NCBI GenBank assembly: GCA_963514095.1
Contig: OY741280.1
Location: 23,590,508 to 23,654,507, forward strand
Reading direction: 5' to 3'
From: Eutrigla gurnardus
Lineage: Eukaryota > Chordata > Actinopteri > Perciformes > Triglidae
Length of the DNA: 64,000 nt
Under the pieces are notes generated by a model, which had not been told where the DNA came from, searched no databases, and saw only the letters and a program-made list of their open reading frames with translations. The translations under genes were made by a program, and so were the position numbers. Positions 35,133 through 49,500 of the stretch are shown here, piece after piece (position 1 is the stretch's first letter; every line of letters starts with the position of its first letter).

Positions 35133-38100
35133 ATGGGTTTGGTGAAGCAGTCGCAGAGAAAGAAGATCACCGTGAGTATCTGAACAGTCGGAAGCCTTTT
35201 GACCTACGTTTTCTTAATAGAGTTTAGAGTTTAATAGAATCCAAGATGTGCTTCCTTATATGTGGAAGTTTTGCGGAGAGCACGTTTTATTGGATTACAA
35301 TGTAATGCGTCATATTTGGAAGAACCCAAAACCTCAAATAGTCAGTGAAATCCACAGATTTATGTACGTTCAGCACGACTTTCCTGCCTGTCGGGACGAC
35401 TTCACGATACAATGTTACGTTAGGAACGCGTCAACAGCAGCTTTGGTCACATGGGCTGGAACGCCAGGCTTGTGGTTGAAAACCCCGCGTTGTCGGACCC
35501 ATCCAGTTCCCTTCATGCCCCCATAAGCAGTCTCCCTCATCCGTCCAGTTTTACTTTTTATTATATTTTTTACATTTCTTTATTTATTCTGTTTTATTTG
35601 TATGTATTATTATTTCTTTTTTTGGTTAATTTATCTTCATTATTATTCCCTTTTTATTTTTACTATTATTACTATTATGATAATTTTTTAACACTATCTT
35701 CTACCCTTTGATGTGTGTGAAGATACACGGGAGAATGTATGCTATTATTTACCTAGTTATATAATTTACTTATTGGTTATATAATTATCTGTGTATATTT
35801 GTAGATGGATATCCATTTATTTACTTCACGTTAGACACACTATGAATATATTTTTGGAGGAAAAACAAAACAAAAGAGGAATATTGGAGTAATATGTTCT
35901 CTTACAGTGTACATTTTTAATGTTCTGCTTTTTCATTCCCTGGAATCAACAGCAAGGAAACAAACTAACTGTCATTAATGGATTTAATACTAATGGAAAA
36001 ATAAAACATTTTGTAACTCTTTCACAAGCCCCTGTGAGACGGGTGGTACACTAAAACAGCATACCGGTAATTCCTTACAGATTAGAGCGATGAGTCATCG
36101 TAATACGGTTGTTTATCTTTAATTTCTTCATTCGGGACATTATGATCTCTGTGCAGTAGGTCATATGGATAAAGTCCGTCATGCTATATGTCATTTGATA
36201 TTAGTGATATGAACACATTGTTAATCCCTTGTTGGCTGTCGTGTAAAATAACCAAATATGAATGTCTGTTTTTGGCTGATTGAGCAAATTAAATATACAA
36301 ATAAATCAACTTCATGGATTTTATATTGGCCCAGGTTGTTTTGTTATTTACAAAGAAAGGTGTTGGTTCGTAAAGAAAACGTAAAGACACATTTGAGAAG
36401 ACAACTCTAGAGATGGACCTTCGTGTTTGGGGGTCATCGCTCTCGCTGGTCCTGCATGAAGGTCCGGATCTGTCTCAGTTTCTCTCTTTGGGGTCACAGG
36501 TCGGGATCTTGGCTGTCTCCATTGTGACTATAGTCCTCGGTCTTGGACTGGGACTCGGACTGGACTTGCTGAAATGTCGAAACAAAGGTGACACACTCAT
36601 ACACACAAATCTCCCAAAACACAAGTCAAGGCTTCCAATGACTGATGAGGAATTATGACTGGGGGGGGGGGGAGGGGGACTACATCGCAATCTCATGACT
36701 CTTCCAAAGTGCGGTGAAACTGCGTTGTTTCCTCCGTTGTTTCCTTCCTTGTCAGTCTTAAGAAACTGCAGGCTGGCTCACATCTCGTCTTAGGGTAGTC
36801 CGCCCTCGTAAACATGCTGCACGCCAACTTTACCCACAACTGTTCTCAGCCTCACAATTACAAGCAGGATTATCCATCACAGTCCGCCCAGCCAAGCTCA
36901 CGGTTCATCCCCCAAGGGCCCCGACAGACCGACGGGAACTCTGAGAGGCTTTTTCTTACAAGTCCTGACTGGGGTTCATATTTAGCGCTGTCGCCTCCAA
37001 TCGCTCACTCACACCATGATTTCAGGACAGCAGAGTCACTGCCATCTTCCGAAAAAGGCTCAAGACTCACCTGTTGAGACCCCAAAAAAAGAAAAATGCA
37101 CTTCTATGTTCTTACCTATAGCACTCTGATCATAGCACTGTTGTTCTTAAGGTATGTTTGCTGAACAGCTACTACTTTACTCAGATGAGGACCGAACACT
37201 TGATCTATTTTTAGCTCTTACTTTATTGGCAATGATACGTTGTGGTTTCTTTGTTTTGATAAATGTACTTATTGTAAGTCGGACAAATGCCCAAAATATA
37301 AATGTAAAGGTAATGATTTCATGTATCCATTTTTGCATGGATAATGAACTCTATGCAAGGAAAAAGGTCTAGGAAGGTCGTAAAAGCCCAGTCAATGAGC
37401 CACAGAGCTGGATCAACAGCGTCTCTCAACATGAGATCAACTGGAGTAATGATGATGACTATGATGAATACAAAAAGTTTGTTCGGGATCTAAGTCCCGG
37501 GCAGGGATATCCCGGTGAAGGAATTTCCCCTGCAACATACACCCGAACCGACGTTAACGTCATGGACTTCAGCTTAGCCAATCAGAGGCAGAAGGGGCCG
37601 GGTTACGCCTTCAGCCTGTCACCGCTCAGCTTAGTGGCATGCATACAGTCTTTTCAAAATAAACTCCTGTGTTCACAGGAAACGTGCAGTTTCTGCTTGT
37701 TACATTGTCTTTTAAAAATAAACTTTGTACACATGCAACTAAACTACTTGGTTAGGTTTAAAATAAGTATGTTTGCAACAAAATTAAGTCTGGAAGTTAC
37801 GGAACAAAACCATGGTACCATAAACGAACATTCTCCTGGGTGAAAGTCCTGTGTTCGTCGTCTGTCGTCCTTCTATCTGTTGCTGATGAGTTCACATGGC
37901 AGCCGATGCACATAGTTGTGTTACGAATGTCGTTACTGAAGAACGGCAGCTGAGTCACTTTGGAAAGGATGTAAAAACGATGCTCTTCTTTATATAAGTT
38001 CTCTGCTTCCTTCGCTGACTCACGCGAGGAACAGCCATGCTGTTTCCACACACGTTTTTTTAGCGCTGCGTCGTATCGCATTTACAAATGACACAATATT

Positions 38101-40894
38101 TATTGTTGGATACCATTTATTTACTGATGCACTGGCCGATAACTATGAAAGTGGAGCCTTGTCATCATGAAATCCAACGATAAAAACCAGTGTCCCAGTC
38201 CTTACCATGTGAAAAAGTGTTTTTGTGTTTGTTTTTACTGACTTCTGTAACCATCGGCTCCTCCGACCGGCCTGTAAGAACTTCCTCCCGACAAAGAACT
38301 TTGTCCCTCCAGTTTTGAGGAACCTAAATGTTCTGCTTCTCTAAATGCCTCGTAGTAAGGTCAGATGTTCTGAATCATCTGGACTGTTGACCTCTTTCCC
38401 AGTCAGATCAGTGGGGGGATTCACACCTCTGTGTGACTCTCATGTGACATCACATGACTGTCGTGTGTTTGAATATATGAGCACATCTTTTATGACAAGC
38501 CGCCAATTGATGTTGAGCTGTTCATTCACGAGGGGCAGAAAAAAACAACCACAAAAACTGTACAAAAACTATAAGAATGTTCAAAAGAAGCCTCAAAAAA
38601 GTACAAAAAAAGCACAGATGAAATCTCTAAAATGACGATGTGTTGCTGTTCCAGTCGCCCCCCACACGTCCTGCAGGAACCGATGCTACGAGCCGTACGA
38701 CGGCGACGTCCCCGGCTGCAGATGCGACAGCAACTGTGACGCCAGCGGCAGCTGTTGCTATGACTACCACGACACCTGCACCGTCCCGAGTGAGACCCCG
38801 TTTTGACCTTTTCTTTGTTGCTTCCTGCCACGGTGAACAACTTCCCAACCAATCAGCTCCCGATGCTTTTTCTTTGACTTGTAACCGCCCGCAGGCCGGC
38901 GGTGGGAGTGCACCGCGCTGCGATGCGGCGAGAAGAGGCTGCCGCAGAGCCGATGCCACTGCTCCGACGACTGTCTGGCTGCAGGCGACTGCTGTACGGA
39001 CTACAAACATGTCTGCCACGGTGAGAACGGGGGAGGGGAGGGCACGACGGAAAGGTTTCCAGGGAATGTATTTTCTCCCGGTTTGTGGTCGCACTTTTAA
39101 ATGGTAATCCAAAAACCCACTGGGAGACAGACAGACAGGCAGGAGAGGTGAGACAGATCAGGAGGGGAGTCATCCAGAGATACAACAGACGAGCAATGAC
39201 ACAAAGAAAACCGACGAAATCCACCAGCTGATGAGGAGAGACAGGTGGGGAAACCCGAGGCAGGCTGGGAGACAGGAAAAAGGAGGGAAACTAGACAGGA
39301 AGTAAAGCACGAGACTACAAAATAAAACAAGAAACCAACACTAAGAGGGGATAAAACAAACTACAAAGCCCAGGATTGTGACTCAACCTACGGACACAAT
39401 TAAAAACATTGTCAATCGGGATACTTTTCTTTACGATGATGGCTGGTGGGCGGGACCGTGTGGTTGTCATGGTGTGGGAAGGAACGTTGCTAGGCAACGG
39501 GGCTGAGATGAGCTCATAGTTGTTAAAGCGTAGGAAATGAACAAACCAGGTTGTAACGTGGAGGGAGTCTGGGTTCCCGTTAAAAAGCTTGTGACTTGTA
39601 GTCAAAATGATTAAGACCTGGTTTAAATTGTCCTCTCAGACTTTGAAAGAGTGAGTTTGACGGATTTCAACACTGATTCAGACCTTTCGGACTCTGTTAT
39701 GGTTTATTTCAGCGTCTAAGTGCCTCCTGTGATTATACGCCAGGTTATACTAACTATACTTTAAGAGGATGATGTTCTCAGTAAGAGGGTTATTTTTAGA
39801 GCTCTCCTGGCTGGTTTCAGGGTGAATAACTACATTGGAGCGAGACCTCAGCTGTAAATGTTTGAATGTGTGACAGTGGGCTCTGTCATGGAGTACGGCA
39901 GCCTTTCCCCATAACACACCACTCATTTTGTTTTAACGTTTAGCGGCTAACCGTTCCCGATCATAAAACACACACACATAACCCACGTAAGTTCTTCCCT
40001 CCGTGAAATAAAACGAAGATACTTAGCAAAGTAGACCGGCAGATGCTGGTATGGTCCGCTGTGTTTGTCCGTGTGGCCGTACTTCCACTTCCGGGGTATG
40101 GATGCTGCGGTGGGTCAAACCAGACTAGCGCTACAGTGACGCGTTTTAAGTGAAGTTGTCCCGGGAAAAGGGGAATTCAGGTGAGCTCAGGTGAGCTCAG
40201 GGGGAGGGGGAAACGTCCAGTATGATAAGCTGGCACAGAGCATATGTACAATGTGGAGATCTAAACTATATGTCTGTTTCATGCATTTTGATGGAGATAT
40301 TATTAGTTCTTATTGTGTGACTACTGTTATACTGTCATATGCTTATTTTACCCTGTAACATGTTGGGTTATGATATTGTGCCATCCCTGAACGTGTTGGT
40401 TCGGGCCATGGGGGTGCGGTTACAGGTTTAAAAGTCGGCTAAGGAGGCCGGTTGGGGGAGTGGAGGCTGAGACCTTAAAGGAGTAGGTCCAGTTGAGCAG
40501 AGTTGTATTGTTTGTTTTGTTTGTTTGTGATTGTCCTTTTTTTTTTTTTAAGATTATCCTGCACCTGTGCATCCATTGTGGACCATATTCACTTTTTGGT
40601 GGCCTTGTTTTGCATGACGAAATTAAAAACATCTTTGCACTAAAGTGCTATTGTGGTTAGACCATCATTTTTTTTTTTAAAGAGAATTGGACCTTAAAGC
40701 GGCCTTTCTGACAGAGTGTAAAGCTGTTGTTGCGTTGATTCAATGGCTTCTGAAATGTACTGAAAGTACTTTTACAAACTGTGTATTTTGCCGCCCTGAT
40801 GCAGGAGAGAAAACGTGGCTGGAGGACGAGTGTGAGGACCTGTCCTCCCCAAACTGTCCAGCAGGGTAAGGTTTTCATACACTGGTCCAGAATG

Positions 40895-40979
<85 letters not shown>

Positions 40980-43900
40980 CCCGTCCTCTTCCTGATTGGA
41001 TGTTCCCTCCCCGTCCTCTTCCTGATTGGATGTTCTCTCCCCGTCCTCTTCCTGATTGGATGATCTCTCCCCGTCCTCTTCCTGATTGGATGTTCTCTCC
41101 CCGTCCTCTTCCTGATTGGAGGATCTCTCCCCGTCCTCTTCCTGATTGGATGTTCTCTCCCCGTCCTCTTCCTGATTGGATGATCTCTCCCCGTCCTCTT
41201 CCTGATTGGATGATCTCTCCCCGTCCTCTTCCTGATTGGATGTTCTCTCCCCGTCCTCTTCCTGATTGGATGTTCTCTCCCCGTCCTCTTCCTGATTGGA
41301 TGTTCCCTCCCCGTCCTCTTCCTGATTGGATGATCTCTCCCCGTCCTCTTCCTGATTGGATGTTCTCTCCCCGTCCTCTTCCTGATTGGATGATCTCTCC
41401 CCATGGCAGCTTCAAGCAGCAGCCGCTGCTGCTCATCTCTCTGGACGGACTCCGGGCCGAGTACATGCAGACGTGGAGCGCCGTCATGCCAGTTCTGGAC
41501 AAACTCAGTCAGTGTTAACCACGTCACACTGTTACACTGAACAGACACATTAGACACACAGCATTTTAATCTAATCAAAGTCTCTTCCTGGAAACTCCCC
41601 CAGAAACCTCCCTTATTGTGACCAACGTCCTCACACATGAATACAACTGGTCTCATTGGATCCACATGAGTCTCGGCTTTCCAGTCAGACTCCAATTTAC
41701 GCAACTCAGGACTGTTGAGGGAGCCCATTATGAAGAAATATACAAATGCACTACTTTGAGGATGGGCGTTTTTGCCCCAAACTGCTTGGGCTTATCATAT
41801 ATTGTGCACATCTGTGCAGTGGAGATTCTTGGGTACCAAGACAACCATTTCCATTAACATATCTTGAGGTTAGAGGTCAAGTTAGCCCTTTGAAAATGGC
41901 CATGTCAGGTTTTTTTTCCCTTGCCTACTTTAGTTGGTATCATTGGATGCCTTATATGCTTTCCTATATCTTCACTCTATCATGGAGTTTGAGGGCAAGA
42001 AAAGGAGATGTCTCATAGAGACCCAACCTGAATAGTTGTCTAATTGTCTTAGATGTGCTTGTTTCAGGCAGCCTTTGGTTTCACAGAATGCAGCAGCAGA
42101 AAAATGGCAGTTTTAAAATGTCCTTCCTTCCTGGTTCGTCCAAAAAACACTTTGCCATGTGATGGCTCTCCAGTCACGGTTACGAATAGTATCGATCCAC
42201 AGATGTGGACTGACTTTCGGTCAAATTGGTTTGTTATTTGTTTTATGGGGTCTCTCAAGTCTCTGAATCATGAAACCAAACTTCTTCAATAAGTACAGCT
42301 TCCTTTGATCTGCTGGATCTATTTTCTGAAGAAGCAGCTCCTGAACCAGGTCCACCAAACTCTCCGTCCCCATGCTCCCAGATAAACGTTCTCGTAGCGG
42401 CTAACGTGTTTGGTCTTCTGCTGTTGGCATCGCAGGACGGTGTGGGACGTCGGCGCCGTACATGCAGGCAGCGTTCCCGAGCAAGACGTTCCCCAACCAC
42501 TACACCATCGTCACAGTACGTTATGTTTCGGGGGAACAAATTTTCTCACGGATTCCGGTTGCGGTTTTATGTAGTTCACAATGTTGGCTTCCCTGTTATG
42601 TTCTGTAATGGTAATGGTGTTTTTATAAGGGTCTCTATCCAGAGTCCAACGGTCTGATCGACAACGCCATGTACGACCCGGTGTTGGATGCCTCGTTCAG
42701 CCTGTCCGGTCCGGAGAAGGACAACCCTGCCTGGTACCTCGGACAGCCTGTGAGTCTTAGTTAGCTTCCTATCTTTGTCTGATGGTTTTCGGGGTGATAA
42801 CAAAACGTTGACTTTAATTATTGTTTACAAAGAGTGTTTTCAGCCCTGATTAGTGTCTGCAGATCTTCTTTTGATTCTTGAGCTTCAATTATTAATCAGC
42901 TGCATTTGAACTCGTCTGAATTTAGAAACTCACTTCTTTTCAGTAGCTTGTGAATTACAGTTTGACACGATCAGGCCGAGTGTCTTAACTTTTATGAAAC
43001 TGTTTCATGGAGAAGGAACACTGTGTTTCTGGCCTGTGTCTGACCTTCTTGGTAGATCTGGCACACAGCAGAGCACCAAGGCCTGAAGTCTGGGACGTTC
43101 TTCTGGCCGGGATCGGACGTCAAAATCAACGGGAGCTTTCCCAACATCTACAAACCTTATGACGGGTACGGCCCCCACATTTCTGTTTTTCCATGCAAGG
43201 GAGCCGGTTGTGCTTCATTACCAAAACTTTCAGTGTAATGTGACATCCCATGCAGTATGATATGGCAATAAAAATCAAAAATACTTTTTGGATATTGGAT
43301 GGTTGATATTATTCAAATTCTGAGAGAATAGAGCAGCAAAGTTTAAGAGCAGCATTTTCTGACATTCCTTTATGAAAAATGACTTTTGATGATGAACAGA
43401 TGATGAAAATAGTTGGTGATTATATTTCTGTGGATCTGTTAGTGGAATTAGTTTTCCTTTCATTTGTGGTCCTTCTGTAAAAAGCTGTCTCCAAACATCA
43501 TGTTGGTTGTTTAGAGGACAATAACATCTCATTTAATGTGATGAACAAGTGACATAATAAGTAGACTGAATACTGACCATTGGATTGGTACAAATATGGA
43601 GTTTACCACAGCTGGAAAAGCATGGAGATGCATCTGGAAGTGCTTGAAAAGTGTTTGAATTTGACTCTGGAACAGCTGTAGAAAACCTAAAGTTAAGCTA
43701 ACGTTTTTGTGCTTTATTTTGACGATGACATGGCGCTCTCCGTGGGAAAATGTATCATTCTGTCCCTGCGGCTTCTCACGTAACACAAAGGACACCGACT
43801 GAGCTGTTAGTGACTTTTCCTTCGGCCGACGCCAGAGAAGTCATCACATCTGCTTAGGTTTTTAAATCCATATCCACAGATATACAGCATATGTTTCCTT

Positions 43901-46519
43901 AGAAAAAATACTATTCCGATTACCGATTCAGTCGTACACAATTATTGGATGCATCAGTTTCCACCTACATGCACAGTGTCTTTTCAAAATAAACTTCCAG
44001 GAAGTTAGGAGGAGCAACAAAACTACTCGGTTTAGGAAAACAGCGTGGCTGTCGTTAACACGTGACTCATGAGTAGTGTGAATTAAAAAGTCAATACATA
44101 CTTTTGGTTTCACGAGGGACACAAACAGCGGCCTCCTTGATGAAAGTCCTGTGTTTGTTGACCCATCCCCCTCCCCTACATACATAATCTTCTTTTCAAA
44201 ATAAACTTCTATCTCCACAGGAAAATGGTTTAGGTTTAGCCACCAAACTACTTAGTTTAGGTTTAGGAAAAGAGCCTGGTTGACTTTACCGACTCGCTTT
44301 TTAGTGTTTTTGTGTCTCTTTGTAGTCTTTTGTGTCTCTTTGTGGTCGTTATGTGTTACTTTGTAGTCATTTTGTGTCTTTTTGTAGTTGTTTTTTTGTC
44401 TCTTTGTAGTTGTTTTGTGTCTTTGTAGTCGTTTTGTGTCTCTTTGTAGTTGTTTAGTGTCTCTTTGTAGTCGTTATGTGTTTCTTTGTAGTTGTTTAGT
44501 GTCTCTTTGTAGTCGTTATGTGTTTCTTTGTAGTCGTTTTCTGTCTCTTTGTAGTCGTTATGTGTCTCTTTGTAGTTGTTTAGTGTCTCTTTGTAGTCGT
44601 TATGTGTTTCTTTGTAGTCGTTTTCTGTCTCTTTGTGGTCGTTTAGTGTCTGTTTGTAGTCGTTGTGTGTCTCTTTCTAGATGGTACGTGTCGCCCTAGA
44701 AACATATCTTTAGGGGAAGCCAGAAGGGGGGCCCTGACACTTGTGTAGGTCTATCAGTAAGAACCCCCTTAGCAGTTGCAGACTCGTGGAACGCTGCAGG
44801 GATGAAATAATATCATGCAACCAAAAAGAGAATATTGTAGAAAGGTCATACAGAAGTCTAACTGTGTCCCCGCCCTGCCCTTTCAGTCTTATTGAAATGT
44901 GCTCTGCTCAAACAAAACAAGTCCTGAAAAGCTTTTTCCACTTCTGTCTAACAAAGGAGCGTTACGTCTCTGTCTTGCTAGAAGGACTTTTAAAGACATA
45001 CGGTCTCCCTCTGTCTTTGTTATTTCCAGTAAAGTGCCCTTTGAAGAACGAGTATTCACTGTGCTGAAGTGGCTGCAGCTGCCGGATGATGAAAGGTTCG
45101 ATCTTCCTCTATGTAGTAAAGCGCCATGACACATCCAATGAGCAAATTCTACTAAAAAATGAAGCTTTCCATTTCCCCTCCAGACCAGATTTCTACACCT
45201 TGTATCTGGAGGAACCTGATAAGTCTGGACACAGCTACGGCCCTGTGAGCGGGGGGGTGAGTTCAACCACCACAAGAAGCACTCGAAAAGATGTTACAAC
45301 GATTATCAACGAATCCCATCATCACACTCATTCCCTCCTTCATTGTTGCTAATGGACGACATTATCACAGATCGGTCTGATTACAGCACAGTAAAGAAAC
45401 GGTCTGAAGTCCTTTAATGGACGGATCAAAGATCTGAAGATAAAGGTGAGATTGCTAATAAAGTCATTAAGTTCACATCAGCAAAGTCAGACTCTCCATG
45501 AGCCTTAATGAATAACCTGCCAGCCGGACGTTTCATTGATTAACTTTACATGTCGCTGTCTGTCTACGACATCGGATCAGAGGAAAGAAACGGAAAGAAA
45601 ACAGCAGTTAAAAAACATTAAATTATGGAAAACCACACAAACACAAAGTCCCCCATGTGTGTTGGACCTGTCTACAACTCCTCAAATATCATTCTTATAC
45701 ATGCAAAAACATGCAATGTGGCCGTTGTGTGCTGAAAGATCAAAGCCAATGTGTTTTCCTTGCGGCTGGCTGGAGGTGGAGCTGAGTCGACTTTTTCTGA
45801 AGAATTTCAGATTTGCATAAGACTTGTGCTCTGATGCAATATGCATGTATTTTACAGTTAGTTACTGTACAAGGTGTTCTCTGATCAGGATACATGGAGA
45901 TCACATATACACAAGAGGATATATAGATCCATCCATTCATCCATCGTCTACCGCTTATCCTGTATTCAGGGTCACGGGGGGGCTGGAGCCGATCCCAGCT
46001 GTCATTGGGCGAAGGCAGGGTTCACCTGGACAGGTGTAACCAGTCTATTACAGGGGGACATGTAGAGACAGACAGGTAACCAGTCTATCACAGGGCTGAC
46101 ATGTAGAGACAGACAGGTAACCAGTCTATCACAGGGGGACATGTAGAGACAGACAGGTAACCGGTCTATCACAGGGAGACATGTAGAGACAGACAGGTAA
46201 CCAGTCTATCACAGGGAGACATGTAGAGACAGACAGGTAACCAGTCTATCACAGGGAGACATGCAGAGACAGACAGGTAACCAGTCTATCACAGGGAGAC
46301 ATGTAGAGACAGACAGGTAACCAGTCTATCACAGGGCTGACATGTAGAGACAGACAGGTAACCAGTCTATCACAGGGAGACATGCAGAGACAGACAGGTA
46401 ACCAGTCTATCACAGGGGGACATGTAGAGACAGACAGGTAACCGGTCTATCACAGGGCCGACATGTAGAGACAGACAACCATTCACACTCACATTCACAT
46501 ATGTATGTATATATACCGG

Positions 46520-46593
<74 letters not shown>

Positions 46594-49500
46594 CATACAT
46601 ACAGTGCTATGCATAAGTTTAGGCACCATGCCTAAGTTATTCTAAAGAGGAATAAAAACTCTCCTTTTAGGACACATTTACATTTACATTTAGGTCATTT
46701 AGCAGACGCTTTTGTCCAAAGCGACTTACAATAAGTACATTTGTCAAAAGAAGGAAACAAGGAAACCACGACATATCATTGCCGATAAAGTAAGAGCTAA
46801 AAATAGAACAAGTGTTAGGTCCTCATCTGAGTAAAGTAGTACCTTAAGAGCAACAGTGCTACGATCAGAGTGCTATAGGTAAGGGTTTTTTTTTCTTTTC
46901 TTCTTGGGGGGGGGGGGGGGGTTAGTGGGTCATGCTATGTAGAGTCGAGGTGAATTTTCTTTGTGAATGAATAATGTATCGTATGTATGGGCACCCCTCT
47001 GTTAAACTCCCATAGAGGCAGGCAGATTTTTCTTTTTAAAGGCCAGTTATTACATGGATCCAGGATACTATGCATTCTGATAAAGTCATCTAGGTGTACA
47101 AAATTCCCACTAACAACCGGCTCATCATCGCGCTGCTCCAGCTCTCCCCACCCAGAACACACTCACGTGACCACGCCACAGCTCACAGAACACACAGCTC
47201 ATTAACACTGCCATATAACACCTGTCGCCGTAAGCCATGGTTCGCATCCAGATCATATGCCCGAGAACACAACACGTCTCCTTTCTCCTGGCCGGCAAAC
47301 GTAACCTGTGTGCGTCATCGGAAACATGAGTGTGGTTCCCATCTTCTCCGGCCTCTGATCTTGGCCGTATTTGACATTCTCCAGCGTCGGCCTGTGCGCT
47401 GACGTAACTGCTAGTGCGCCAGCATATCTGATCTTATGTGCTGATGACTAAGTAGCATGTGGTGATTGTATCTGATCTCATGTAATTCTCTTATTTGTTA
47501 AAGCACACACATGCAACCACCCACAACCACACACCCCTGTACTACCCTCACTCTGGAAGAAAGACAAAAAAGAAAGTGACTCCAACTGACTCACCTCACC
47601 TGAAGTGTTCCCACTCTTTCTCATGATCCTTCGAGCCGGAACTAGAGTGTTCGGACTCTTTTTCACCTGGGCCTTTGGAGTTAAAATAAAATCCAAATCC
47701 TCACATACCCTTCACATACCTACCTAGACTGGCATGGTGCTTTTCAGATAACCTATAGCATGCTAGTTAGCCATCAGACCAAATTAAACACGACAGCGTT
47801 GTTGACTGTAATCGGAGTCTCTGTTCATCCGCCATTCATACCAACGTTCACGCTAACATTGACATCATGTGTTGACCGCGTCGACCCGCTGGAACCATTT
47901 TTGGAGTCAACGCACACCCACGCCGCGAGATGGATGGACTTAACTTGAAAAAAATGCAACTCTTTGAAAGTGACATGGATCCGATGTGATTCACATAAAC
48001 ATCTAAAATGATGGAAAAATTCAAAACAAAACTGCCATCTGCCATTCATTTTCACCGTCTTAAGAGAATACAGCTGTTGTCATTTTTCAAATTGACAGTT
48101 TGCCTTTTGATACTGAATGCTGCGAAAGTATTCCAGAAGTAGTCCAGAAGACCAGGGTGTTTCAGAGGGGTACAAACCCAGAATACTAGTGCCAGATGTC
48201 TCATTTAGGAGCGCTAGCTTTCTAAAAATAAAGGCAAGCGTGCAGTAAGTCGCCCAGCTGGTCCAAAACGCCACCAACCATCCAACCACATGGCGTTTTG
48301 ATTGGTCCAGACGGAAAACTCTCTACAACCATTGGATGTGAAATTTGGTGCAGATATCCAAATCTAGTATGATATGATGTGTTCAGATATCTCCAGTTTA
48401 GAATGTACATGTGTCTGTGACTACTGGCTGTTTGCTTCCCGTGGCTGTACGAATGGCTGTTTTATTGTTCAGATAAGTCCTTGGTCCCAGGGAGAGCGCC
48501 CTCTATAGGACACGAGGTCTCGACGTCTCGGGAAACATTTGGTATCTGAACGTTTCTCTGCTGCAGACACTTGTATTAAACGATACATGTCAGGACACCT
48601 GAGGCTCTACAGGTTTTTACCAGAGGATGGGTCCTCATGACTCAGTTGACTTCCGGCTTCCGTCTGAATCATCGTTCATTTGCTCCAATCTCAATCATCT
48701 GTGTTTATCATCACATCCGTGAGTGATAATATCTGTTTTAACACTTTTTTTTAGCCCTTTTCATATGCTTACTCTTGCCCTCTGGGCATCCTGACACCTG
48801 AAAGGTGCACCAAACAAATACTAATCAAACCGTGGAGCTTTGCAGGAGCTTGTCCAAATTTACCTGGAATTCCAAGTGACCTGACCTGACATCTGCATCT
48901 CTTTGCAGATGCCTCCAGCCATCCTGGCTTCACGTGGGAAAACAAAAGACAAAACCTTTTGACGGATCACAGCTGGAGCTATCAACGCTGCACTCCCGTC
49001 CAACAGTCATTTAGTTGTCGAATGTTTGACAGCTACCATAACAGTGAGGAGCTCAATGGCTGGAATGCTGTAAAGCAAACAAAGATAGGCTGAAAGACTG
49101 ATTCTTCCCCTCATTTTTCTTTTATAATATCCACTGTGTAGACTGTTTCAGGCTCATGGTAGTCCGGGTCTCACTCCCGTCCGGGTCTCACTCCTGTCCG
49201 GGTCTCACAATACAGACCTCGGTCGGTGGCCCCTTTGGTTTAAGTCCAACCATGATGTTGTTTTTCTAACACCATGTAGTTTCAATGCGTCAATAACAAA
49301 CATTAACATTTCATGCTATTTAACGTCAACCACGCTTCATCATGTTTTACAACATTCCACCTGTTGTAGCACCTGTTACAACCTGAAGCACAAACGTTTC
49401 CCAACGTTAACCACGTGTTACAAGGTTAACCACTTCCGCTTCCCGACCTTTACCACGTCTCGATGTTAGCCATGTGTTCCAACGTGAACCACTTGCGAAC

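Noticed and set aside
38627..39112. Overlapping 155-161 codon frames on both strands over ENPP3-like exons 3-4
   Set aside because: Shadows of the real somatomedin B exons at 38655-38789 and 38895-39020, which are read in different frames with an intron between.
40657..41728. Frames of 245-281 codons with a 10-residue repeat
   Set aside because: Artefact of the 30-bp minisatellite and the AT microsatellite; the true exon is 41410-41507.
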